DNA of 62,854 bases from an uncultured Muribaculaceae bacterium (GCA_910587075.1 CAJUKE010000016.1:1-62854); one strand, 5' to 3'. Shown: positions 8,669-18,122, counted from the first letter of the stretch. Translations and numbers: made by a program. Notes: a model not told the origin generated them from the letters alone.

Positions 8669-11600
8669 TCAGAGAGTGCGGGCCACTTCGATTTCCTCGA
8701 AGCCCTCGATGATGTCGCCCTGCTGGATGTCGTTGTAGCCCTGGATGGACAGACCGCATTCCAGACCGGCCACGACCTCCTTGGCGTCGTCCTTGAAGCG
8801 CTTGAGCGAGCCGAGCTCGCCGGTGTAGCGCACGATGCCGTCGCGGATGAGGCGCACCTTGTTGGAGCGCTTGATCTTGCCTTCGCGCACGAGGGCTCCG
8901 GCGATGGTGCCGACCTTCGAAATCTTGTAGGTCTCGAGCACTTCGGCCGAGCCGGTGATCTCCTCCTTGAGTTCGGGGGCGAGCATGCCGGCCATGGCGT
9001 CCTTGACCTCCTCGATGGCCTGGTAGATCACCGAGTAGAGGCGTATCTCGACCCCTTCGCGCTCGGCCTCGCGGCGTGCCGCCTGCGAGGGGCGCACCTG
9101 GAAGCCGATGATGATGGCGTCGGAAGCGGCGGCCAGGGTGACGTCGCTCTCGGAAATCTCGCCGACGGCCTTGTGGAGCACGTTGACCTGCACCTCGGGG
9201 GTGGAGAGCTTGATGAGCGAGTCGGAAAGGGCCTCGATCGAGCCGTCGACGTCGCCTTTGACGATGACGTTGAGCTCCTGGAAAGAGCCGAGGGCCTGAC
9301 GGCGCGCGATGTCGTCGAGGGTGAGGCGCTTGGAGGTGCGCAGGCCGAGCTCGCGCTGGAGCTGCTGGCGCTTGGTGGCGATTTCGCGGGCTTCCTGTTC
9401 GGTGTCCATCACGGTGAAGGTGTCGCCCGCGGTGGGGGCGCCGTCGAGGCCTAAGATAAGGGCGGGCTCAGCGGGGCCGGCCTCCTTGATGCGCTGGTTA
9501 CGCTCGTTGAACATGGCCTTCACCTTTCCGAAGTGGGTTCCGGCCAGGATGATGTCGCCTACGCGGAGCGTGCCGTTCTGCACGAGCACGGTGGCCACAT
9601 AGCCGCGGCCCTTGTCGAGACTCGACTCGATGATCGAGCCGGTCGCGTTGCGGTCGGGGTTGGCCTTGAGGTCGAGCATCTCGGCTTCGAGGAGCACCTT
9701 TTCGAGGAGTTCGTCGACCCCGGTGCCTTTCTTGGCCGAAATATCCTGGCTCTGGTATTTGCCGCCCCATTCCTCAACGAGGTAGTTCATATTGGCCAGC
9801 TGCTCCTTGATTTTGTCGGGGTTGGCGGCGGGCTTGTCTATCTTGTTGATGGCGAATACGATGGGTACACCGGCAGCCGAGGCGTGGTTGATGGCCTCGA
9901 TTGTTTGGGGCATGATGTCGTCGTCGGCGGCGACGATGATGATACAGATGTCGGTTACCTTGGCGCCGCGGGCACGCATGGCGGTGAATGCCTCGTGGCC
10001 CGGGGTGTCGAGGAAGGTTATGTGGCGACCATCCTGGAGCTTGACGTTGTAGGCGCCGATGTGCTGGGTGATGCCTCCGGCCTCGCCAGCGATCACGTTG
10101 GCCTTGCGTATGTAGTCGAGCAGCGAGGTCTTACCGTGGTCGACGTGGCCCATGACGGTCACGATCGGCGGACGTGCTTCGAGATCCTCCTCGGAGTCCT
10201 CCTCCTGGGCGATGGCCTCCACTACCTCGGCCGATACGAATTCGGTCTTGTAGCCGAACTCCTCGGCCACGATGTTGATGGTCTCGGCATCGAGGCGCTG
10301 GTTGATCGATACCATCACGCCGAGGTTCATGCAGGTGCCGATAACCTTGTTGATGGGCACATCCATCATGTTGGCAAGGTCGTTGGCGGTAACGAACTCG
10401 GTGAGCTTCAGTACCTTTGCTTCGGCCATTGCCTCGGCAGCCGCGGCGGCCTCGCGTTCGGCCATCATCTCGCGCTTCTCCTTGCGCCACTTCACGCCCT
10501 TCTTCTGGCCCTTGTCCTTGGCGGTGAGGCGTGCGAGGGTTTCGCGTACCTGCTTCTGCACGTCCTCCTCGTTGACTTCGGCGCGTTTGTCGCGGTTGCC
10601 GCGACCGCGGTCGCGACCTCCGCCGCGTCCGTCGCGGCGCTGGCCACCGTTGGCGGCGTTGGCGTTGTTGGCTCCCCCGCCGCGGTTAGCGCCGCCGTTG
10701 TTGCCGCGGTCGTTCTGCTGCGAGGTCTTTTCGATGTCGATTTTCTCCTTGCCGCCGATGCGCTTGCGCTTCTGGCGACCGTCGGCTCCGGCACCCTGTG
10801 TGCCCTGGGCCTTGGCTATGCGCTCGTTGCGGCGCTCCTCCTTCGACTTCTTTTTCGGACGGGTGGTCTGGTTGATGGTCGAGAGGTCGATTTTGCCGAT
10901 CACGTTGATGGTCGGGCGGTTCTCGGGGAGTCCGAGGGTGAACACCTCGGGCTCGGCGGTCTTGGCCTCCGCGGCGGGAGCCTCGGCAGCGGCCTGTAGG
11001 GGCTGCGCGGGAGCTTCCGCGGCGGATTTCTCTGGTGCCTTCTCCGCGGGCTTCTCAGGCGCGGGGGCGGGAGCCGGTTTGGGGGCGGGAGCGGGCTCCT
11101 CGGCTTTCTTAACCTCGGGAGCGGGTGCCGGGGCCGGAGCTTCGGCCTTGGGGGCTTCCTTCGGAGCCGGGGTCTCGGCCTTGGGTGATTCGGCTTTGGG
11201 CGCCTCGGCCTTCGGAGCCTCGGTGGCGGGAGCCGCCGGCTTTTCGGCAGGGGTTTCGGCCTTGGCGGGCGCGGGGGCCTCTACCGCGGGTGCGGCGGGC
11301 TGCGCGGGAGCGGGTTCGGGCTTGGGTTTCACGGGGTTGCCGTGGCGGTCAAGCTCGATTTTGCCCAGTATTTTGGGTTTGTTGATCTCCGATGTGAGTT
11401 TGATTTCGGCAGGCCCCTGCGGCGCGGCGGCTGACTTGGCTGTCTCCTTGTCCTTGTCTTTCTGCTGCTGCCGTTCGTTTGAGAACTGGTGGGATTTCTG
11501 CTTCTGGTCTTTGTCGGTCTTGAATTCTTTGTAGAGCACGTCTACGGCATCGTCCTCGATGCGGGCGTTGGGATTGTTGTCGTCAACGTCGATTCCTTTG

Positions 11601-11677
11601 CCGCGCAGGAATTCCACCACCGTGGGAAGCGCCACGTTGAGGTCCTTTGCTACTTTGCTTATTTTAGTTCTCGCCAT
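8669..11677 (-). CDS. infB: Translation initiation factor IF-2
   Basis: GTPase that places initiator tRNA on the 30S subunit. 1002 residues, long like other Bacteroidota IF-2. The IF2-N domain (residues 1-55) is followed by a low-complexity Pro/Ala/Glu/Lys linker (about 110-240), a second basic Gly/Arg-rich linker (about 290-370) and a further IF2-N-like domain. The G domain has GHVDHGKTS (G1), DTPGHEAF (G3) and NKID (G4), and the C1/C2 domains complete it. Order rimP-nusA-infB is widely conserved. Confidence 0.97.
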   Translation of the reverse strand: MARTKISKVAKDLNVALPTVVEFLRGKGIDVDDNNPNARIEDDAVDVLYKEFKTDKDQKQKSHQFSNERQQQKDKDKETAKSAAAPQGPAEIKLTSEINKPKILGKIELDRHGNPVKPKPEPAPAQPAAPAVEAPAPAKAETPAEKPAAPATEAPKAEAPKAESPKAETPAPKEAPKAEAPAPAPAPEVKKAEEPAPAPKPAPAPAPEKPAEKAPEKSAAEAPAQPLQAAAEAPAAEAKTAEPEVFTLGLPENRPTINVIGKIDLSTINQTTRPKKKSKEERRNERIAKAQGTQGAGADGRQKRKRIGGKEKIDIEKTSQQNDRGNNGGANRGGGANNANAANGGQRRDGRGGGRDRGRGNRDKRAEVNEEDVQKQVRETLARLTAKDKGQKKGVKWRKEKREMMAEREAAAAAEAMAEAKVLKLTEFVTANDLANMMDVPINKVIGTCMNLGVMVSINQRLDAETINIVAEEFGYKTEFVSAEVVEAIAQEEDSEEDLEARPPIVTVMGHVDHGKTSLLDYIRKANVIAGEAGGITQHIGAYNVKLQDGRHITFLDTPGHEAFTAMRARGAKVTDICIIIVAADDDIMPQTIEAINHASAAGVPIVFAINKIDKPAANPDKIKEQLANMNYLVEEWGGKYQSQDISAKKGTGVDELLEKVLLEAEMLDLKANPDRNATGSIIESSLDKGRGYVATVLVQNGTLRVGDIILAGTHFGKVKAMFNERNQRIKEAGPAEPALILGLDGAPTAGDTFTVMDTEQEAREIATKRQQLQRELGLRTSKRLTLDDIARRQALGSFQELNVIVKGDVDGSIEALSDSLIKLSTPEVQVNVLHKAVGEISESDVTLAAASDAIIIGFQVRPSQAARREAEREGVEIRLYSVIYQAIEEVKDAMAGMLAPELKEEITGSAEVLETYKISKVGTIAGALVREGKIKRSNKVRLIRDGIVRYTGELGSLKRFKDDAKEVVAGLECGLSIQGYNDIQQGDIIEGFEEIEVARTL

Positions 11678-11757
11678 GAATAGGGGTTAATTGTCGGAAT
11701 TTGTTTAGGGAGAGTGGGGTGGGGGGAGCCGCCGGGGCTCCCCGCGGGAGGAGGGCC

Positions 11758-13101
11758 TCAGGCCTCGGTGGTTTCCTCGGGAGCCTCCTCAGGGGCGTCC
11801 TGGGCGGCTTCGGGGGCCTCCTGCTGGGCCGGGGCCTCGGGTTCCTCCTCGAATTCGGCGCGGAGGATAGCGATGACGTTGTCGACGGTCTCCTCTTCGA
11901 GGTCGGCGCGCTTGATGAGCTCCTCGCGGTCGGTGCGGAGCACGCTCTTGGCGGTCACGCAGCCCATGTCCTTGAGGGCGTCGATAACCCATTCGTCGAT
12001 TTCGTCCTTGAACTCGTCGAGGTAGATGTCCTCCTCGCCGGGGTTCTCCTCGACGTCGCGGTAAACGTCGATCACATAGCCGGTGAGCATGGATGCCAGC
12101 TTGATGTTGAGGCCACCCTTGCCGATCGCGAGCGACACCTGGTCGGGCTTGAGGAACACCTCGGCCTTCTTCTCCTCCTCGTCGAGGCGGATGGAGGACA
12201 CGCGGGCGGGCGACAGGGCGCGCTGTATGAAGAGCGACGGGTTGTTGGTGAAGGGTATCACGTCGATGTTCTCGTTGCGCAGCTCGCGCACGATGCCGTG
12301 GATTCGCGAGCCCTTGACGCCCACGCAGGCGCCCACGGGGTCGATGCGGTCGTCGTAGCTCTCGACGGCGATTTTGGCGCGTTCGCCCGGGATGCGGGCC
12401 ACGGCGCGGATGTTGATCAGGCCGTCGTGGATTTCGGGCACCTCCAGCTCGAAGAGGCGGCGGAGGAAGTTCTCGTTGGTGCGCGAAACGGTGATTTTCG
12501 GGTTGTTATTGTTGTTGTCGACGTTGGCGATCACGGCCCTCACGGTCTCACCCTTGCGGAAGAAGTCGCCGGGGATGGCCTGGTTCTTGGGGAGGAGGAG
12601 CTCGTTTTTCTCATCGTCGAGCAGGAGGGTCTCGCGCGACCAGGTCTGGTAGACCTCGCCGGTCACGAGTTCCCCTTCGAGGTCCTTGAACTTGGCGTAG
12701 ATGGCCTCCTTCTGGAGTTCGAGGATCTTCGACTGGAGGGTCTGGCGCAGGGTGAGGATGGCGCGGCGGCCGAAGTCGGCGAAGATGATTTCCTTGGTGT
12801 GCTCCTCGCCGATTTCGACTTCGGGGTCGTTGTCGGCGCGGGCGTCGGTGAGGGAGATCTGGAGGTTGGGGTTCTCGACTTCGCCGTCGGGTACGACTTC
12901 GAGGTTCTGGAAGATCTGCACGTCACCCTTGTCGGGGTTCATGATTACGTCGAGGTTCTCGTCGGTGCCGAACATTTTGGCGAGCACGTTGCGGAACGAC
13001 TCTTCCAGTACGCTGATCATAGTGGTCTTGTCGATGTTCTTCAGTTCCTTGAACTCGGCAAAACGCTCCACCATGTTGGGGGTTTCCTCTTTGCGGGCCA
13101 T
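11758..13101 (-). CDS. nusA: Transcription termination/antitermination factor NusA
   Basis: 447 residues. The N-terminal RNA polymerase-binding domain (ERFAEFKELKNIDKTT) is followed by an S1 domain at about residues 135-205 (GEVYQTWSRE) and two KH domains (GACVGVKGSRIHGIVREL; LAIGKGGLNIKLAS). The C-terminal helical region ends in an acidic Glu/Ala-rich tail (about residues 415-447). It binds RNA polymerase and nascent RNA to modulate pausing and termination. It lies between rimP (45 nt upstream) and infB (80 nt downstream). Confidence 0.97.
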   Translation of the reverse strand: MARKEETPNMVERFAEFKELKNIDKTTMISVLEESFRNVLAKMFGTDENLDVIMNPDKGDVQIFQNLEVVPDGEVENPNLQISLTDARADNDPEVEIGEEHTKEIIFADFGRRAILTLRQTLQSKILELQKEAIYAKFKDLEGELVTGEVYQTWSRETLLLDDEKNELLLPKNQAIPGDFFRKGETVRAVIANVDNNNNNPKITVSRTNENFLRRLFELEVPEIHDGLINIRAVARIPGERAKIAVESYDDRIDPVGACVGVKGSRIHGIVRELRNENIDVIPFTNNPSLFIQRALSPARVSSIRLDEEEKKAEVFLKPDQVSLAIGKGGLNIKLASMLTGYVIDVYRDVEENPGEEDIYLDEFKDEIDEWVIDALKDMGCVTAKSVLRTDREELIKRADLEEETVDNVIAILRAEFEEEPEAPAQQEAPEAAQDAPEEAPEETTEA

Positions 13102-13146
13102 ATCTTATTTTGGGTTTTTATGCTTGGGTTTAAAGTATGTGGCGTT

Positions 13147-13614
13147 TTATTTGAAGTCGATGCAGTAGGTTACCTTCTTGGCCTGGGCGTAGGCGAAGGT
13201 TTCGGCCTTGTCGACCATCACGGGGCGCTTGGCACCCTCGGGCTTCTCCTTAACCTTGAAGTTGATGGTGAACCCCTCGTCGGTGGTTTCCACCAGGGTT
13301 CCGCGGAGCTTGCGGCCGTCGGCGGTGAGCACCTCTACCTCGTTGCCCACGTTTTTGTCAAACTGGCCGCGCACCTTGAAGGGGGCGGTGAGCCCGGCCG
13401 AACCGACCTCCAGCTCGAAGTCCTCCTTGTCGCGGTCGAGCGCGCCCTCGATCGAGCGGCTCACGGCGGCCACGGTGTCGAGGTCCATAGCCCCGGGGGA
13501 GTCCAGTTCCACCACGATGGCGTTGCCGGCGTTCACTTTCACGTCGACTATGAAGAGGTCGGTGCCCTCGATGGCCTGCTCCGCGGCGCGGAGCACATCC
13601 TGCTTGTCTATCAT
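13147..13614 (-). CDS. rimP: Ribosome maturation factor RimP
   Basis: 155 residues, usual length for the family. RimP helps assemble the 30S subunit. The N-terminal alpha/beta domain carries LFIVDVKVNAGNAIVVELDSP and the middle motif LEVGSAGLTAPFK corresponds to the family's conserved EVSSPGLDRPL segment. The C-terminal SH3-like domain follows. First gene of the rimP-nusA-infB-folK-TPM operon, with a leader of about 105 nt after the promoter at 13727-13757. Confidence 0.93.
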   Translation of the reverse strand: MIDKQDVLRAAEQAIEGTDLFIVDVKVNAGNAIVVELDSPGAMDLDTVAAVSRSIEGALDRDKEDFELEVGSAGLTAPFKVRGQFDKNVGNEVEVLTADGRKLRGTLVETTDEGFTINFKVKEKPEGAKRPVMVDKAETFAYAQAKKVTYCIDFK

Positions 13615-13691
13615 CTTTTTCTGATTGGCCTGCCCCGCGAGTCGGGCGTCGGCCCCAGGAGCGGCATCTGTTACTAATACACAACAAAATA

Positions 13692-13713
13692 GAGGAAGCC
13701 GTCAAGCTTCCTC
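13692..13713 (-). promoter_or_regulatory. Hairpin at the 5' end of the rimP operon leader
   Basis: GAGGAAGC (13692-13699) and GCTTCCTC (13706-13713) form a perfect 8-bp stem with a 6-nt loop. Read on the minus strand it sits about 7-10 nt after the predicted transcription start and is followed by TATTTTGTTG, so it resembles a weak attenuator or a protective 5' hairpin. Function is inferred only. Confidence 0.45.
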
Positions 13714-13726
13714 CGATAACTTAGCG

Positions 13727-13757
13727 CAAAGTTACGCTTTTTTTCCCATCCCGCCAA
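13727..13757 (-). promoter_or_regulatory. Promoter of the rimP-nusA-infB operon
   Basis: On the minus strand TTG (13757-13755), a 20-nt spacer and TAACTTTG (13734-13727) match the Bacteroidota promoter consensus exactly. Confidence 0.75.
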
Positions 13758-13872
13758 CTAATCGGGGGGCAATTACCCCCGCCCCGGAGCTATGGCCTTA
13801 TACTTTAACACAAATTCTCGCTTGTTTAAGTATTTTTAACCTTTGCATCGGGCAGTTGGGGGCGTGTAAGAT

Positions 13873-14790
13873 TCAAATCTGGCGCATGGTCCAGGTGCCG
13901 GTCTGGACGTAGCTGTCCTCTTCGTCCTCCTCGATATAGCTCTCGGCGAGCTTCATAAGGCCGTTGCCGGGGAACGAGATGGTCACCACGCCGCTCGCAT
14001 CGGGATCATAGAGGTGCTCGTAATCCCATGAGTAGCGCAGAAGCCCCTTCGAGGTGTCTTCCCAACCCCAGGTCGAAACGGCCAGGCTCTGGTCGTTGTA
14101 CTTAACCATATAGGTTCCTGCCTTGGTGAAAATTACCTGGTGGGGCATTTCGGAGATGTCAACATCGTCCTCGTCGCCAGGTTCCCAGTCGGGGTCGGCC
14201 TTGTGGAGGGCGTCATACAGGTCCTGGAGCTTGTTGATGGCCACCTCCTTGTCGAACATCTTGCGGCCGTTGAGCTTGATGGTTAGGCGGTAGCGGGTTA
14301 TCTCCCAACTGCGGCAGAGGTTGTTGGTCATTTTGCTGTCGGCGTACTGGGTCTGGCGCTCGGCCTGGAGGGTGAAGTCATTGCCGTTGTCGAGCGAGAA
14401 GTCGAGGCTGGCGGCGGTCTCGCCGTCCATGGTCACCGTGATTGTGCCGAAACCATCGAGGACGTAGGTGTTGTCGCCCTGTTTGGTGTATTTTCCCTCG
14501 TAAATCTGGATTGTGCGCGACACAGCCTTGAGCATCCCCGCCTTCTTCGCGGGAGCGTGGTTTACAAACTCCGAGGGGGTTACGATATAGTAGCCCGCCG
14601 AGGTGAGTTCCACGGAGCCGTAGGGGCTGGAGGGTGAGTCGATCACGAACAGGGCCGCGTCCTCCTCATACTTCGGGGTCGCGAGAGTCTGGGTCGACTC
14701 CTTTTCATCGTCGTCGCTTGAGCAGGAAGCGAAGCCTCCTCCGATAGCCAGCGCCATCAGCGCAGCGCCCATAAACTTCTTGAATTCCAT
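13873..14790 (-). CDS. Lipoprotein of unknown function
   Basis: 305 residues. A type II signal peptide ends in a lipobox with Cys23 (GGGFASC), followed by SSDDDEKE; such acidic residues after the cysteine are typical of surface-exported Bacteroidota lipoproteins. The rest is beta-rich with repeated short strands and polar turns and ends in a lipocalin-like TWTMRQI, but I do not recognise a family. It stands alone between the rimP operon and a divergent transposase gene. Function is not assigned. Confidence 0.75.
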   Translation of the reverse strand: MEFKKFMGAALMALAIGGGFASCSSDDDEKESTQTLATPKYEEDAALFVIDSPSSPYGSVELTSAGYYIVTPSEFVNHAPAKKAGMLKAVSRTIQIYEGKYTKQGDNTYVLDGFGTITVTMDGETAASLDFSLDNGNDFTLQAERQTQYADSKMTNNLCRSWEITRYRLTIKLNGRKMFDKEVAINKLQDLYDALHKADPDWEPGDEDDVDISEMPHQVIFTKAGTYMVKYNDQSLAVSTWGWEDTSKGLLRYSWDYEHLYDPDASGVVTISFPGNGLMKLAESYIEEDEEDSYVQTGTWTMRQI

Positions 14791-14841
14791 ACAGATTGGT
14801 GTTAATTGATTGGATTGTGTGCTTTGTTAAAAAAGTATACG

Positions 14842-14870
14842 CGAAGTTAGTGTTTTTCCGCAAACGGCAA
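14842..14870 (-). promoter_or_regulatory. Possible promoter for the lipoprotein gene
   Basis: On the minus strand TAACTTCG (14849-14842, one mismatch to TAnnTTTG) is preceded by TTG at 14870-14868 with 18-nt spacing. The match is imperfect. Confidence 0.4.
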
Positions 14871-14921
14871 CCATCGGCCAGGAAAAATATGCCTATATTC
14901 GCGCAAACGATACTGAGTTAT

Positions 14922-15896
14922 ATGGATATTCGAAGAGGCTGCGGCTACGGCAAGGCGGTGTTCGAGAGCGCTTACAACCGGCGCTCCCGGTCGATTGACT
15001 ATGCCGCGCCAGGAATTTACCATATAATACTGCGCAAGCACCCCTCCGCGCAAGAGTACGGCTCGCTGGCCGGTGATCCCGCCATCGCTCCCGGATTGCC
15101 GGGATGCGCCAAGGTCGAGCGCTCCTCCCTGGGGCGGATACTTCAAAAGGAAATCTACGATTGGCCGCTTCATTGCACGGCGCTCAAGGTATACCAGTAT
15201 GTCGTCATGCCCGACCACGCGCATATTTTGATTCGGGTTACCAAGCGCCTCCCGCATCCGCTCGGCACCTACATAGGGCTTCCCAAAGGGGCGATAACGC
15301 GCCGGTGGAGGGCGAGCGCGGGTGACCCGGCGGCAGTGGTTTTCGAGGAGGGGTACACCGACCGCTACCTACATCCTGGGCGCGACCTCGACACACTCTT
15401 CCGATATATACGCGAGAACCCTCATCGGCTGGCTATGCGCCGCCGTTACCCGGAATTTTTCAGCACCATGCGCGACATCGAGCTTTTCGGTTCCCGCTGG
15501 AGCGCTTACGGCAACCTCTTTCTGTTGCGCGACCCGATGAAGTGCGCCGTCGCTGTCCGCACCCGCCATACCCCGGCCGAACGCGAGGCCTTCAGGGAAG
15601 AGTGGCTCTGGAACGCCGCCAACGGCGGGGTGCTCGTGTCGCCTTTCATCTCCCCGGAGGAAAAGGCCATAAGGGAGGAGGCTGAGCGGCTCGGAGGTCG
15701 TATTATCCACATCCAGCACCAACCTTTCTGTAAGCGTTTCAAGCCCGAGGAGCGCCGCTTCAACCTCTGCTCGCAGGGGCGGATGCTTATTCTCGCCCCC
15801 GCGGAGCCCCTGCGGGTCGAGCGCTTCCGAGACGCCTGTCTCCTGATGAACCGCCTGGCCGAGCACCTGGCCTACGGCCCCCGGCTCATTCTCTGA
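14922..15896 (+). CDS. Y1 (HUH) transposase, REP-associated type, with extra C-terminal domain
   Basis: About 324 residues. The N-terminal half is a Y1_Tnp (IS200-like) domain with YHIILRKHP, the HUH metal motif in VVMPDHAHILIRV and a candidate catalytic tyrosine in FRYIRENPHR. The C-terminal ~120 residues (VLVSPFISPEEKAIREEA ... GRMLILAP) look like a small Rossmann-like alpha/beta domain not present in simple IS200 transposases. The start at MDIRRGC is preferred because the upstream extension is unrelated to the family. A REPIN-like inverted repeat lies directly downstream, which favours a single-copy RAYT over a full IS. Such proteins process hairpin DNA; whether this one is active is unknown. 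Confidence 0.8.
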   Translation: MDIRRGCGYGKAVFESAYNRRSRSIDYAAPGIYHIILRKHPSAQEYGSLAGDPAIAPGLPGCAKVERSSLGRILQKEIYDWPLHCTALKVYQYVVMPDHAHILIRVTKRLPHPLGTYIGLPKGAITRRWRASAGDPAAVVFEEGYTDRYLHPGRDLDTLFRYIRENPHRLAMRRRYPEFFSTMRDIELFGSRWSAYGNLFLLRDPMKCAVAVRTRHTPAEREAFREEWLWNAANGGVLVSPFISPEEKAIREEAERLGGRIIHIQHQPFCKRFKPEERRFNLCSQGRMLILAPAEPLRVERFRDACLLMNRLAEHLAYGPRLIL

Positions 15897-15928
15897 CTGC
15901 CCCCGCTCCCTTGGCCCGCTGCCCCATC

Positions 15929-16099
15929 GCCGCCGCGGCGGCTCACACCGGGAACAGAACGCCCCCTCGGACTGGGGATAAGGCAAAAAGCAAGGATGGC
16001 AAAAAGTTAAAAGGGAAGAAGGGGAAAGAAAGTAGAAAAAGGAAGGGCAAGAAACCAGGCCGCGTGTGTTCTGTTCCCGGTGCGAGCCGCCGTGGCGGC
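15929..16099. repeat. REPIN-like inverted repeat (32-nt arms) beside the Y1 transposase
   Basis: The arms at 15929-15960 and 16068-16099 are complementary at 30 of 32 positions. Each arm carries its own short palindrome (GCCGCC/GGCGGC) plus the shared word ACCGGGAACAGAAC. The 107-nt spacer is almost pure purine on the plus strand between about 15980 and 16055. Two facing REPs separated by a spacer, next to a Y1 transposase, is the REPIN/RAYT arrangement. This element fills most of the 327-nt gap before the amylase gene. Confidence 0.75.
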
Positions 16100-16148
16100 G
16101 AGGAGGTAATGCGGTGGTTCGGTTGCGTGCGGTGCGGTTATGGTTCGG

Positions 16149-16180
16149 TTTGGGGGATTCGGGGAAAAGCGCTATCTTTG
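16149..16180 (+). promoter_or_regulatory. Promoter of the alpha-amylase gene
   Basis: TTTG at 16149-16152, a 20-nt spacer and TATCTTTG at 16173-16180 match the Bacteroidota consensus, about 43 nt before the start codon. Confidence 0.75.
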
Positions 16181-16223
16181 CGGGAGATTGATTCTTACTT
16201 ACGTTATCTTACCTTAAATTAGT

Positions 16224-18047
16224 ATGTTTTCATTAAGGATTCCGCTTTTGGCGGCCGCGATGGCGGCTGTCGCCGTGCCGTCGGCCATTGGCCAGGGTTG
16301 GCCCGCCGACTATCAGGGGGTTATGCTCCAGGGGTTCTCCTGGGACTCGTACTCCGACACCCGCTGGACCGTTCTCGAAAAGAACGCTCCCGAATATTCC
16401 ACCTATTTCAACCTCATTTGGGTGCCTAACTCGGCAAAGAGCACGGGGGGCATGGGCTATATTCCTATATATTGGTTCACTAACCACAACTCCGCCTTCG
16501 GGTCGGAGGAGGAGCTCCGCTCCATGATCGCGGCTTACCGTGCGAAAGGTACCGGGATTATCGCCGACGTGGTGGTGAACCACCGCGGCGGGGTGTCGTC
16601 ATGGACCGATTTCCCCGCCGAGACCTGGGACGGCCAGTCCTGGAAAATCGGCACCGACGGCATCTGCTCGACCGACGAGGTGGCCAACGCCTCGGGCCAG
16701 CCCAAGCCTACCGGAGCCCCCGACACGGGCGACGACTTCGACGGCGCCCGCGACCTCGACCACACCAACGCCACCGTGCGCGAGAACGTCAAGAACTATT
16801 GCCGCTGCCTGCTGGAGGATTTCGGCTACACCGGTTTCCGCTACGACCTGGTGAAGGGGTACGCGCCGGAGTACACCAAGATATATAACCAGTATGCCAA
16901 GCCCGCTTTCTCAGTGGGAGAGTACTGGGATGGCTCCTACGATAAGTGCGCCGCCTGGATCGAGGGCACGGGGCGCGAGTCGGCGGCTTTCGACTTCCCC
17001 CTGAAGTACCAGCTCAACAAGGCCTGGAGCACCGGCGACCTCGCCGAGCTCGTATGGAAGGCTAACGGCACCACCGACCAGCCTGCCGGACTCATCCACT
17101 ATGGCTATCCACGCTACGCGGTGACGTTCGTCGACAACCACGACACCTACCGCGACGGCTCGAAGTTTACCGGCGACGTGCCCGCCGCCAACGCCTTCAT
17201 ACTCTGCTCCCCCGGAACCCCCTGCGTGTTCCTGCCGCACTACAAGCTTCATAAGGGGCGCATACAGCAGCTCGTCAACATCCGCCGCTCGGTGGGCGTG
17301 AGCAATACCTCGGCGGTGAAGGTGCTCCGCACGGGTAAGAACATATATATGGCCGAGGTTACCGGCTCGAACGGCACGCTGGTGGTGCGCGTAGGCACCG
17401 CTACCGACACCCCCGCCGGGTACACCGACGCCGATGTCGTAGCCTACGGCGACCAGTACCGCGTGTGGACCAAGGTGCCCGTCACAGGCGAGGTGACCGC
17501 CCCCCTCGACACTCCCGAGGAGCCGGGCGCCGACCTTCCCGAGGCTATGTACATTATAGGCAACCTTCCCCAGGGGCACTGGGCCACCGACAAGGCCGTG
17601 GAGATGTACCGCGAAGAGAATCGTTTCGCCGTGAACGCCACCATCGAGCCCGCGTCGGCTTCCGCCAAGGAGGGGTACTTCTCCTTCATCACAGCCACCG
17701 GCTCCAACTGGGACTCCGTGAACGGCTCCGACCGCTACGGCGCGGCTTCGAAGGACGCGCCCCTCACCCCCGGCGTGCCCGCCAAGCTCGTTAAGTTCGC
17801 CGCCAACCAGAACGCCTCCTCGGCATATTCCTGGAAAATTGCCTCGGGCACCTACAGCTTCACCGTCGACCTCGGGGCCATGACCGTCACCGCCGGTGAC
17901 CCCGCCGGAATCACCACCCCGGAAGTTGACTCCGCCGAGGCCCCGACCGTCTACTACAACCTCCAGGGAGTCCGCGCCGACAACCCGGCCCCCGGCCTCT
18001 ACATCGCCGTCAGCGGCACCAAGGTAACCAAGGTCCGCCTCAACTGA
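16224..18047 (+). CDS. Secreted alpha-amylase family glycoside hydrolase (GH13)
   Basis: 607 residues with an N-terminal signal peptide (cleavage near residue 23). The GH13 barrel covers about residues 27-380 and shows all four conserved regions: DVVVNH (residues 115-120), GFRYDLVKGY with nucleophile D208, GEYWDG with acid/base E233, and FVDNHD with D307. It should hydrolyse alpha-1,4-glucans such as starch. A second beta-rich domain (about 450-560) starts MYIIGNLPQGHW and resembles SusE/SusF-type starch-binding modules. The last ~35 residues (VYYNLQGVRADNPAPGLY) are a C-terminal tail common on exported Bacteroidales proteins. It is monocistronic, with no Sus transporter genes nearby. Confidence 0.93.
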   Translation: MFSLRIPLLAAAMAAVAVPSAIGQGWPADYQGVMLQGFSWDSYSDTRWTVLEKNAPEYSTYFNLIWVPNSAKSTGGMGYIPIYWFTNHNSAFGSEEELRSMIAAYRAKGTGIIADVVVNHRGGVSSWTDFPAETWDGQSWKIGTDGICSTDEVANASGQPKPTGAPDTGDDFDGARDLDHTNATVRENVKNYCRCLLEDFGYTGFRYDLVKGYAPEYTKIYNQYAKPAFSVGEYWDGSYDKCAAWIEGTGRESAAFDFPLKYQLNKAWSTGDLAELVWKANGTTDQPAGLIHYGYPRYAVTFVDNHDTYRDGSKFTGDVPAANAFILCSPGTPCVFLPHYKLHKGRIQQLVNIRRSVGVSNTSAVKVLRTGKNIYMAEVTGSNGTLVVRVGTATDTPAGYTDADVVAYGDQYRVWTKVPVTGEVTAPLDTPEEPGADLPEAMYIIGNLPQGHWATDKAVEMYREENRFAVNATIEPASASAKEGYFSFITATGSNWDSVNGSDRYGAASKDAPLTPGVPAKLVKFAANQNASSAYSWKIASGTYSFTVDLGAMTVTAGDPAGITTPEVDSAEAPTVYYNLQGVRADNPAPGLYIAVSGTKVTKVRLN

Positions 18048-18067
18048 CCTCCCTCCATAAGTACATA

Positions 18068-18107
18068 AAACCGGGTATGTGCCAAAAGCGGTACATACCC
18101 GGTTTTT
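18068..18107 (+). terminator. Terminator after the amylase gene
   Basis: ACCGGGTATGTGCC pairs with GGTACATACCCGGT around a short A-rich loop and is followed by a T-run, about 25 nt after the stop. Confidence 0.85.
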
Positions 18108-18122
18108 AGTGTTTGAAAAATA

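Noticed and set aside
11701..13677. Long plus-strand frame across nusA and rimP
   Set aside because: Shadow of the conserved minus-strand nusA and rimP genes; no family similarity.
16224..18047. Sus-type polysaccharide utilization locus around the amylase
   Set aside because: No SusC/SusD pair or regulator adjoins the gene.
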